DNA from: Poa pratensis
Lineage: Eukaryota; Streptophyta; Magnoliopsida; Poales; Poaceae
Direction of reading: 5' to 3'
Length of the DNA: 64,000 bases
Assembly (NCBI GenBank): GCA_947311845.1
Contig: CAMZMU010000123.1
Location: 15,049,161 to 15,113,160, forward strand
Shown here piece by piece: positions 22,932 through 32,448 of this stretch. Position 1 is the stretch's first letter. Each line of letters opens with the position of its first letter. The notes below the pieces were generated by a model that did no database searches, had not been told where the DNA came from, and saw only the letters and a list, made by a program, of their open reading frames with translations. A program made the translations under genes and the position numbers.

Positions 22932-25321
22932 TCAAGTTTTAGCTTGTTGGTCCCCAACCAAGTTGGGTCCTAAGAGGTTAGTCACAATAGGTTTGGCAAC
23001 CCAAATGGTTCTTTTCTTGACACCACTTTGAGTACCAACATATTTGGCAAACACATTGCCAACCTTATCCTTCCGAAGAGAATAATCATCATCAATAATA
23101 ATGGGGTTGGATAAGGTACCATTTGTGCATGAAGAAGCAACGTGACCCTTCTCACGGCATAGGTAGCAACATCTACTTCCTCCTCTCTTCTTAGTTGGAG
23201 TCTTGACTTGAGGAGGGGTAGCTTGATTCTTCTTGGGAAGAGGCCGTTCTTCAACTTGAGGAACTTGAGTTTGAACTTGAGGCTTCTTCCCTTGTTGCTT
23301 CTCACTAAGAGCCTTCTTCTTCAAAGGGCAAGATCTAACATGGTGCCCTTCAACTTTGCACTTGAAGCAAACAATCTTGGCCGAATCTTGACTTGTTCTT
23401 GGCCCTTGTTCTTCTTGTTATACTTGGACTTGTTCTTGATATTGGAGTTGAATCCAAGTCCACTCTTGTCATTGGGGCGTCTTTGAACACTCAACATATT
23501 GTCAAGTGTAGAATCCCCAACATGACGCTTTTCCAAGTCTTTCTTCAAAGAAGTGACTTGGGCCTTGAGCTCATTTAATTCTCTACATGGTTAGTATCAA
23601 CAAACACTAGAGGAAGTAGAAGCTTCATTGTTAGAGCAACAAGGCATGGAAAGTAATTCATCACAAGATGTAGCAACATTGTGAGTGGATGAATTACTAG
23701 GACTAGCACATGGCAATAAAGCATTTTTAGTCGAAGTTGTGCCTTTGTCCACATGAGGCTCACAAGATGTTACCTTTGTATGATAGCCTCATGAGCTAAC
23801 TTTAGCCTAGCATAGGATGCTAGAAGATCATCATTAGAGCTAGATAGCTTTTCATGACTTTCTTCCAATTTCCTATACTTGCTAGTTAGCAACTCAAGTT
23901 GAGCCCTTAGCTCAACATTCTCCTTCAAAATAGATGCTTCACAAGAAGTGGAGTTAGTAGCACAAGCATCATAATATTAGAAATGGAAGAAGACAACTTG
24001 GCAAGCTCATCATTTTTAGATAGTTGAGTTTGGAGTTGATCATGAGACTTGATAAGGAGAGAGTGTTCACTTTCTAAAGCCTTGTGGCTTTGTCAAGTCT
24101 CTCTATATCCTCAATTAGTCTAGCATTGCCAACACCAAATTCAACTTTTTCCTTTTTAAGCACTTTATATTTAGCAATAGCATGATCTCTTTCCTTAATG
24201 ATTTTAGCAATAATAAGATCATTTGATTCATCAAGAGATTCAAGTTTCTCTTCAAGAGACACTCGAAGCTCTTGCTCTTCCTCAAGGGCATTCATTAAGG
24301 ATGCCTTTTCATCGGCATCCTCTCTCTCAATTTGACATTTCTCGAGAAATTGAGTTTCCAAGTCCTCAATGATTTCCCTACTCTTAATAGCATAAACAAT
24401 GATTTCACTTAGAGGAGGGATAGCTTTGCTACCTTTGGGGAGAGCACCAAATACCATCTCACCCTTCTTTGTTATGGATTCAACATCCATAAGCTCCATG
24501 AGAATCCATCCACATCATCACAAGATGTAGAGGGTTCCAAAGGTGGAGAAACCTTTGAATCCTTAGCCATAAGGCAAAAATGAGTAGTGGCAAAGATGGT
24601 GAAGAGATACTTGAACCATTGAGATCCACGTCTTGTTCCAACAAATGTTGGGATTCCTCTACATTGTTAGCCACACAAGAAATAGAGGATATGGAAGTAT
24701 TGTTTTCATGGCAACAAGACAATGAAGCATATCATCATGAGATTTAGTTAAACAACTATTACATGATATGCAAGGACTATCAACACTAGCATGTAAAACA
24801 TTTGGAGTGCTAGAAGTGTTTAAGTCCAAAGATAGATCATTGCAATGAGATAGAGATGAAGTATAGTCAATAGAATATTCACCATCAACAAAGCAATTTC
24901 TATCACCACTCACCATATCATTACCTTGTGACAAATCACATGTTGGTGAAGTGGAAGAAGTTGTGAACTCGTCACGGCCGGAGGTGGAGGAGAACAATCA
25001 TCCTCAATAATATTGGACACTTCATATTTATCTTGAAGCTTGGTCCAAGCTCATGAGCGTTCCGAAAAGGCATGATTGATGCAAGAACTACATCGCTCAA
25101 AACACATAAGACAATTAGATACACGAGTATCGAGATAAGAGTTTTCCTCATCCTCTAAAGATAACTTTTGGGAATCCTTTGGAGGAGAAAAACCCATATC
25201 TACAATTCTCTTAAAATTTGGGTTTATGTCCCTAAGAAGGTTAAGCATGCGAATTTTCCAAACATCATAATTTGTGCCATCGAATAAAAGTGGGATTGTG
25301 CACTAATTCTCTAAACGACAT
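22932..25321 (-). pseudogene. broken Copia-like gag of the LTR element
   Basis: Minus-strand remnants in order: MSFRELVHNPT near 25321, then NYDVWKIRMLNLLRDINPNF (the Copia gag UBN2-type start), acidic segments, a long coiled-coil-like block with many Glu/Lys heptads (24499-24074), and a CCHC zinc knuckle C-YL-C-REKG-H-VASS-C at about 23171-23127. A KP-IVTNLLGPNLVG tail near 22960 is typical of the gag end in this group. At least five frameshifts or stops separate the blocks. Nothing recognisable as pol follows, and 19692-22931 is AT-rich and non-coding. Confidence 0.75.
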
Positions 25322-25360
25322 CTTTACTCTCTAGGCGGTAAAGCCCAAAAAGAGAGCCCA

Positions 25361-25373
25361 GGCTCTGATACCA
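25361..25373 (-). other. primer binding site (tRNA-Met)
   Basis: The minus strand reads TGGTATCAGAGCC two bases after the LTR edge, the classic initiator methionine tRNA primer site of plant LTR retrotransposons. It fixes the orientation of the element. Confidence 0.9.
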
Positions 25374-25375
25374 AT

Positions 25376-27616
25376 TGAAAGGACAAGGATGTCGCCTAGA
25401 GGGGGGTGAATAGGCGATTAAAACTTTTCCGGTTTAGGCTTGATAATTGCGGAATAAAACTATGTGTTTAAATTAACAAGCCAACAACCTAAATAAACTA
25501 GGCTCACCTATGTGCACCAACAACTTATGCTAAGCAAGACAAGCAACAAGGTGATAGCAATATAGAATACTTCAAGCACGAAGGCTATCACAATGTAAAG
25601 TGCATAAGTAAAAAGCTCGGGTATAGAAATAACCGAGGCACGCGGAGACGAGGATGTATTCCCGAGTTCCTCCTTGTTAAGGGAGTACGTCTCGTTGGAG
25701 AGGTGTGAACCAACACAATGGTTCAACAACCACAAAGGTTTCACCTTCTTCTCCGATGAACCGCACCACAAAGGTTTGGTTCACCTTCCACTATCGGAAT
25801 CCTTCGAGGCGGAAATCCGGAGCCTTTCAACAACGATCCGGGGCACAACCCACAACGGGATTGGGGGCTCCCGAACAGCTACAAGTGACCACACAAGGGT
25901 CTCAACCACCACACGGGCGTCTAGGGTCCAAAGACCCAAGAGTAACAAGTTCACAAGCTTTCAACTTCCACGAATCCTCGTGGAGAGCACAAACCGATGC
26001 AACGAAGCAATGGCAAGAGCACAAGGCTCAAATCCTTCACTCTCGAATCCCACCACAAGCAACTAATGCTTATGGGGGAGAAGAGAGGAAGAACAACGAA
26101 GAACACAACAAATGGAACTCAAGATCAAGATCTACTAGGTTCCCCTCACTTAGAGGAGGAATGGATTGGATGAATATGTAGATCTAGATCTCCTCTCAAT
26201 TCCCTCAAAGATATGCAAGAATCATGGGAGGGAATGAGAGGAAGGCAAGCTTTTTCCAAAGATCAACAATGGAGAAGAGAGGGGACAAAAACTTGCTCAA
26301 GAGATATATCAAACAATGGGGAAGAAACCCCTTTAAATAGTCCACTAGAAAAAATGGCCGTTGGGCTGTTTTTTTTTTTTTTTGCGAGCTGGGCCGAGCG
26401 AGCCGGCCTGTGGCCCGGCCAGGGAGCCGGCCTGCTCCCCGAGCCGCCCGGCCTGGAGCCCGGCCTGGGCCGGCCTGCTACCCGATCCGCCCGGCCAGGA
26501 GCTCGGCCTGGGAGCCGGCCTGCGTAGAAAAAACATTCTAAAATCCATATATTTTTCAATAAAAATCCAAATGCGATGAAACCAACTTTGTTGGAAAGAT
26601 AACGACGAGAAAAAATATTAAGGGTCACAAATATGGAGGAGATATCACACATGGGAGGTGTGGATCTTATCTCGAGGAGGACCGGTAATATTTCCAACAC
26701 CGAGAACGCAACAAGTTTTCCATCCGGACTCCGTTTTCAATGATCTTGGGCTTGCTCCGAAAATAATCACAAGCACTACAAGATCATGCATATACACATC
26801 ATAGTCCATCATGTGAGTAGAATAACACAAGAGGAGAGATTGACCTCTCTACAAGAGATGAACCGGTAAAATCTACAACATCAAAAACACCACAAGATAT
26901 CCAAATGAAATCCGTTTTGATGAACTAGAGCTTGGTATGGAGATGAACACAAGCTCTAAATTCTCACATGAATAAAAGCCAAATAAGAACCAAGAAAGAT
27001 GATATGCCAAATATGCAAAGGTTTGAGCTCTCCACAAAGTGCGATCACGTTACTCACTTGAAGCCCCTCTTGATAGTACGCCGTCTATCCTATAACCCGG
27101 TCTCCCACTAACACCATGAGACCGGTAAAATAGAAAACCTATCAAGATCATACCTTTGCCTTGCGCATTCCACTTGAGCTCGATGATGACGATCTTGACT
27201 CTCTCAAGTTGGAACACCTTTCTTGATTGTGCTTGCTATCACATGCTTGATGAAGACTTCTCCAAATACTCCCTCATACACCATTATGGGAGAGCCTTGC
27301 TAAACTCCGTCTTCATGAATCCACTTGCACTTCATCTTCTTATCTTGATATAGATGATGGCTTGGAGATAAACATGAAGTTCACTCAATCTTCTTTTCCA
27401 AGCCATGCTTGCAATAAGCTCAACTCTACACATGATCATTCTTCATATAAACTCTTGGATGGAACCTTGGTCATCATGAAATCTTCTAGAGTCCAACACA
27501 TGAACTCCAATCTTTTCCTATGGACAAGATCTACAAGTATATCTCAATGCAAACATTAGTCTATAAGGATTGTCATTAATTACCAAAACCACGCATGGGC
27601 AACACATGCCCTTTCA
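25376..27616 (-). repeat. 5' LTR of the Copia-type element
   Basis: 2241 bp, next to the tRNA primer site at 25361-25373. It is very similar to the copy at 17356-19679, with scattered substitutions and a shorter GC-rich internal array (26385-26526). Confidence 0.9.
26385..26526. repeat. shorter copy of the GC-rich array in the 5' LTR
   Basis: About two and a half copies of the unit seen at 18371-18600. The copy-number difference between the LTRs is a clear post-insertion or replication-slippage event. Confidence 0.85.
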
Positions 27617-28167
27617 GCATCTAGACCCATGCGCCACAGACCCTTTCTGTGGCGCATGGGTCTAGATGCGCCACAGAAATCAACATTTCTGTGGCGCATG
27701 TGGGCCCATGCGCCACATGCGCCACAGAATTTTTGAAAACAGATCGCCTTTTCAGTTTTGCAAACAAGAAAAGAAAATGATAAAAAAATTCAATAAATAA
27801 AATCCTTTGAGATATAGTTAGGTTTTAGTGTCTAGTTGGTATAGAAATTTTGAAATATGAATTTTGACCTCTTTTGCAAAAAACAGAAAAAAAAATAGAA
27901 CGGCCATAACTTTTGCATACGACGTCGAAAAAATACGTTTAATATATCAAAAAAAACTAGAGAAAAATTGGAGCTCGATTTCACCCAGGTTTACCCGGTG
28001 AACTTTTCTCAGATTCGGGAAATTCCAAAAGGAAAAAAAGTTATTTCAAAAAGAAGATTTTTTCTACAAAATCAAAAAAATTCAAAAAAATAGAAAAGAC
28101 AATTCTGTGGCGCATATATGCGCCACAGAATTGTTGGGCGGGATTCGAATTTGAATCCCGCCGGCAC

Positions 28168-28330
28168 CCCCTTCTTCCTCTCTTTTCCCCTTCTCTCCTT
28201 CTCTCCTCCACTTCTCCTCCACTTCTCCTCTCCCCTTCTCCTCTCCTCCACTTCTCCTCTCCCCTTCTCCTCCCTCCTCCTTCTCCTCTCCTCTCCTCTC
28301 CTCCACTTCTTCTCTCCTCCTCCACCTCCA
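28168..28330. repeat. polypyrimidine tract in the CACTA right arm
   Basis: Almost pure C/T on the plus strand (CTTCTCCTC and TCCACTTCTCC units). It gives Glu/Arg-rich frames on the minus strand that are not genes. It is followed by CTCCACCTCCGGCGACC-type repeats to about 28500. Confidence 0.85.
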
Positions 28331-28815
28331 CCTGCGGCGACCTCCTCCACCACCCCAGCGACCTCCACCTCCGGCGACCTCCACCTCCACCCCGGCGACC
28401 TCCTCCGGCGACATCCTTCTCCTCCTCTACCATCTCCGACGACCCCCATCCTCCACCCACCCACCTCCGGCGACCCCCTCCTCCACCCACGGCAACACGA
28501 GCTCCGACGAGCTCCGACGAAATTCCGATGAAATTCCGACGGCTAGATCTAGATCTAGATCTGGCCGCCCTTTTTTTAAAATTCAAAAAAAAAATCTGTG
28601 GCGCATGGTGGTGGGTGCGCCACAGAAATATTTCTGTGGCGCATGGTGGATGGTGCGCCACAGAATCGTGGGCTTTCTGTGGCGCATGCCCGGATGCGCC
28701 ATAGAAAAAAAATTAGTGGCGGCATATCTGTGGCGCACCCACCATGCGCCACAGAAAAAATTGGGTGCGCCACAGATAGCCTATTTCCTAGTAGTGCAAA
28801 CACTAAATTACGCAC

Positions 28816-28918
28816 CGCTTAGCAAGTTTAGCAGCAAGTTTGCTTTGACCAGCTGACAAACGTAATTTCCCACACCCTGCTTGTCCAAGCAAGCCAAAAC
28901 CTTTCCCTAAGCCATCAC
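28816..28918 (-). CDS. PRP31: PRP31 exon 6
   Basis: 103 bases, acceptor ATTATAG, donor GTGCGT. It encodes GDGLGKGFGLLGQAG, then CGKLRLSAGQSKLAAKLAKR. Its phases (1 in, 2 out) fit exons 5 and 7. The CACTA element ends 20 bp into the following intron. Confidence 0.87.
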
Positions 28919-29047
28919 CTATAATAATAAAAAGATACACAATTATGTCCAAAGAAAGTAATACGTGCTTAAACTAAACGAAATGCCATTCTGATTCACG
29001 TCTATATCCGCAGCAAACAAGAGATTCACATGTCTAGAGTAACTAAC

Positions 29048-29117
29048 CTAATGAGGTCTTCTCTGGCATACCAAACTGCATCCTATTTGCAAGCTTGGCA
29101 TATCGGTCTGTGCATAT
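29048..29117 (-). CDS. PRP31: PRP31 exon 5 with one-base deletion
   Basis: 70 bases, acceptor TTTTGCAG, donor GTTAGT. It encodes YAQTD-M then, one base out of frame, KLANRMQFGMPEKTSLG, matching the plant PRP31 segment after KMKER. The expected length for correct phase is 71, so one base is missing near the ATG-CCAAG junction. Confidence 0.8.
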
Positions 29118-29254
29118 CTGCAAAATCAAGTATACAGACATAAATTATAAGAGAGAAGTAGCAGATTAACATGTGCCTGCCAGCTATTAATCAGAGAATA
29201 AGCACGAAATTGTTTAATATGTCCTATCACATTCCACAGTGCTTAAAAACTAAC

Positions 29255-30142
29255 CTTTCTTTCATTTTACGGAGTCGACGACCCCTCTCTTCTTTTCAGG
29301 AAAAGAGACAGGAACTGGAAGTGGCTTTGGGAGCTTTGCTGGTGGCGGTTCTTGCAATTTTTCAATTCTCTTGTGAATTTCTTCCAACAAGTTTTGCCCA
29401 GATTTCCAGTTGGATCACCTCTTATAGAATCAATTCTTGCTGCTAATGTTGATTTTGCAGCTATAAGCCTAAGGGAGCGAGTTCTTAAAGATGGAGGTGT
29501 GCTTTGAAATACTTCAGTCTGTTCAAGATAACCAACACGAAACTGGGACGCTGCACTAGAAAATCCACATGGATTTTTCTTCTTTGCCCCGAGAAGCTGC
29601 ACATTACAAGCAGGCATTTTTGCTAGTGCTTCCACACCACCAGCGTCTACCATTAGTTTTGAGGCAACATCGCTGTCAACAATGGCAGCAAGATTTGGTG
29701 CAATGTATCCCATTCGGCTTGCTACAAATTCAAGTATTTTCCTCTTTGCTGCATCAAGGGTAAGAGCTCTATCACATGCTTCAATGGTTTTTACTAAATT
29801 TCCTTCAGAAAGAGGTTCCCTACTAGTTGTTGATTCTGTCATTGTAATCCACATTATTTCCGCAGAAGGTAAAAGATCCTTCAAGTCAATTTGGGTTAAA
29901 TCCACTTCATTTCCGTTCCTCTTGACAACATGGGCATAATCGATTGGATGTTGAATCCGGGATTCTAGTAGTGGAAGCTTAAGCATATACTTGTCACGTA
30001 TGAAACTATGGAGAATACTGATCTCACTATCAATATCTACTGATAAAGCATTGCAATCAACAATAAGCTGATACTCTGGGTTCTCCGCAACGCTTCCTTG
30101 ATTAGGAACAGTTACGTCTCTCTGGACAGCATCTTCAACTTT
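29255..30142 (-). CDS. PRP31: PRP31 exon 4 with NOP domain and two one-base deletions
   Basis: The largest exon, acceptor AACAG at its start, donor GTTAGT at its end. It encodes the coiled-coil/NOP core from KVEDAV through SIRGDPTGN. The NOP core has IVDSDVA where the family has IVGS.VA. After GNLGK the frame is lost: the expected Lys-Asn-Leu-Leu-Glu-Glu continues only one base out of frame, and the later RRLRKMKER motif is out of frame again. Both shifts fall in homopolymers (an A run near 29404, a G run near 29282). As written, translation stops at 29267-29269, before the basic and C-terminal regions. Confidence 0.88.
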
Positions 30143-30678
30143 CTGTTGCAAACAAGTGAAAATGGTCAGTATGCTGACCTGACGAAATGAAAAGCAATGG
30201 AATCTAGAGCAGTTAACGACTCATTTTAAGTAGAATGGAGAGAAGAAATAGTCAGACATAGTGATGCTCACAAAAATCCAAGATTTACATGATCAACTCT
30301 GATCACGATGAAGGAATGAACCCACTCGCTCCAAAAGAGAAACGGTAGTTTGTTTACTTACATTCTAAGATGCAGGCGTTAATGTTCGATGAAGAATGGC
30401 AAATAGTAGTTAGTATGAGAGGGCAAGTTATAAGTGTATTCTGATTCAGTGGTCATAATTTACTTGCACATATGGAGGGTCTTTGTTTAAACTATTTAGC
30501 CTATCCACTGGTGAAAAACTCTTGGAAACCTCATTAAAAGTCTTAAGAATCAGGAACCAGGGTGCCTTCCTCATATACTGATATGGTCATTCTGTTAACC
30601 AGAAATGCATCAGAAAAAATAAATCACGACTTTCTTATTGCATGTGACAAATGTGTTTCTAAGAGTTAAGTCACTTAC

Positions 30679-30813
30679 TTGCATTATGTCGTTATAATGT
30701 TGTGTCTTCTGAAGCTTTGAGATACTATCAAGATCATCATAATTAAGAGATCTGAGGTCAGACATGCTGCCATCGACATCTTCCATATTCACAGCCTCTG
30801 CATTTTCCTCTTC
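30679..30813 (-). CDS. PRP31: PRP31 exon 3
   Basis: 135 bases, 45 codons, acidic start EEENAEAVNMEDVDG then SDLRSLNYDDLDSISKLQK and HYNDIMQ. The acceptor is TTTCAG, the donor GTAAGT, phase 0. Intact. Confidence 0.88.
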
Positions 30814-30900
30814 CTGAAATTGGTAAGTGCACATGTGTCAGTAGCTAAGAAAATGTCGTTAGAGCAAATATTTTATTTGCGGTAATAAAATTTAGCTCAC

Positions 30901-30963
30901 TTCACAGGCTTCATTATCCGATAGTTCGTCAAGGTCGGCCAAGAAAGAATCAGCAAGGCTAGC
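30901..30963 (-). CDS. PRP31: PRP31 exon 2
   Basis: 63 bases, 21 codons, encoding ASLADSFLADLDELSDNEAC plus E. The acceptor is TTTTCAG, the donor GTGAGC, and both phases are 0. No lesion seen. Confidence 0.85.
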
Positions 30964-31387
30964 CTGAAAACGCCACTAGTTAGCACCGTAGGACTTACTT
31001 TGTGTGGATAAATGAATGCGGACTTTGATGTAATGAAGTAGCAAATGTACAAAGGAATAAGACTTTGAATAACTGCATGGCCACATTGAATAAAGAACAA
31101 GTATCAATTTATACTTCGGTCAGGCACAGGGCACGCTAGAATAATTGTATGACCAAAGTGGAACTGAAAATTCTACAGCAAAAGAAAGTTGTGTGAAGCT
31201 ATATTTATTCCCAGGCAGAAAACCTGAGCAATATACCATAACCCACGAGTGAAGCAAAGAGTTACTCCAAAACAAAGCGATCCATATTAAGGTAGCACGG
31301 TATCATAGCTAGGGCCAATATATCTAACTACTAAAGCTACGAATGAATTCCAATGAACTTCAAACCTTGTCCCTCTTCAAACAACTA

Positions 31388-31511
31388 CTCCCTCCGTTCC
31401 AAATTAGATGACTTCCATTTGTCCACATACGGATGTATCTAGACATGTTACAAGTATAGGTACATCCACATGTGTACGAATGAAAAGTCATCTAATTTAG
31501 AACGAAGGGAG
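31388..31511. mobile_element. Stowaway-type MITE in PRP31 intron 1
   Basis: 124 bp, ends CTCCCTCCGTTCCAAATTAG and the complement of CTAATTTAGAACGAAGGGAG, with TA at 31386-31387 and 31512-31513. It shares its core (GACTTCCATTTGTC, GATGTATCTAGACATGTTAC) with the MITE at 42402-42524, so they are one family. Confidence 0.88.
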
Positions 31512-32448
31512 TACCACAAACATCAATATGATTATTATCCACTACAGAGCACGAATTTTGCCATAAATCGCAGTAGATTAAATAGCGCAAACAACAGTAC
31601 GCAACAAGGACCGCAGTAAACTAGAGTAAAGTTACGATTTACAGCACTATGGTTTCATAGAACTCCGGAGTTTGTTCACTTGTTGTACCCAAAGACCTCA
31701 GAATTTTCAACTACATATATCTTTGGAAGCCATCTTATTGTATCCAAGAATTCCAAAAACTCTACAAAACCAAACTAGATTCTAATATACTATTCTTGGT
31801 GAATCTTAGCTTACAATCCCCTGTTAGAATAGAACTGTTTATCCATCTAGCTTAACACTACCATATTTAAGTCAGGGAATTCGTTTGGTAAAAACAAACA
31901 TGGCAAGTGCAATGTGAATTGTGAAATACATTATACATGTCTGACCCGTATCTGTCCACACAATAACTCGTACTGTGTAGTCATCAGAGGCCAATCAATA
32001 TAGGAACATAAGATATGCCACCATCCAATGCTAGGATGGGCCAATCCAAAATGGTCCAGACCTGAGATATCTAAGAAACAAACGAGAGAATATTCGATCG
32101 TTTCTGTAATGTGGTTCTACAGAAACTCATTAACAAAAGCAGAAACACTTTCAAGGCATTTAAGGTTGTAACTAACATCCCGTAGATGATAGGTGCCACA
32201 AGTTTATTCAGGTTAATCGACAAACTTCAGTTGTTATGCATGGAAATAATTCTTCTCCGGAAAGAGGCTGTTTCTACTCCTACACGATACCACGAGATAT
32301 ATGTGTTCATAGGATAAAACTCTGAATAGCCGAATCGGAAGTAGTTAAATGGGAATTAGAGCGCCAATCCCACGAATCAGCCCCATACGAGGAAAACCTA
32401 GCTTCCACTGGAACTAAAACTATCAAGGCCACACGCAATTCAGCCCCG

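Larger units (their letters stand above)
17356..27616 (-). mobile_element. Copia-type non-autonomous LTR retrotransposon
   Basis: Two direct repeats of about 2.3 kb start TGAAAGGACAAGG and end with ATGCC(C)TTTCA. They are flanked by GCATC on both sides (17351-17355, 27617-27621), a perfect 5-bp duplication inside the CACTA element. The primer binding site (complement of GGCTCTGATACCA, initiator-tRNA-Met type) abuts the right LTR and a purine tract abuts the left one, so transcription is on the minus strand. The interior codes only for a broken Copia-like gag. Protease, integrase, RT and RNase H are all absent. It needs proteins from a related autonomous element. Confidence 0.9.
17226..28796. 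mobile_element. non-autonomous CACTA element interrupted by an LTR retrotransposon
   Basis: Both ends read CACTACTAGGAAA inward, and CAA is duplicated outside (17223-17225 and 28797-28799), the CACTA/En-Spm signature with 3-bp duplication. Subterminal regions are packed with alternating TGTGGCGCA and TGCGCCACA units separated by 5-15 bases (about 17250-17355, 27628-27730, 28102-28128, 28595-28782). Without the LTR element only about 1.3 kb remains and no transposase frame is seen. It inserted in the PRP31 intron after exon 6, 20 bp from the donor site. Confidence 0.92.

Noticed and set aside
23208..23486. 92-codon plus-strand Leu-rich frame in the LTR element
   Set aside because: It is antisense to the gag zinc-knuckle block and has the Leu-rich composition expected of Lys/Glu-rich antisense.
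19680..25375. CRISPR-like or satellite array in the repetitive AT-rich interior
   Set aside because: No regular repeat-spacer structure. The region is the interior of an LTR element in a plant genome.
28041..28661. 206-codon minus-strand frame rich in Gly, Arg and Glu
   Set aside because: It is produced by the polypurine tract and the CACTA subterminal repeats and begins inside those repeats.
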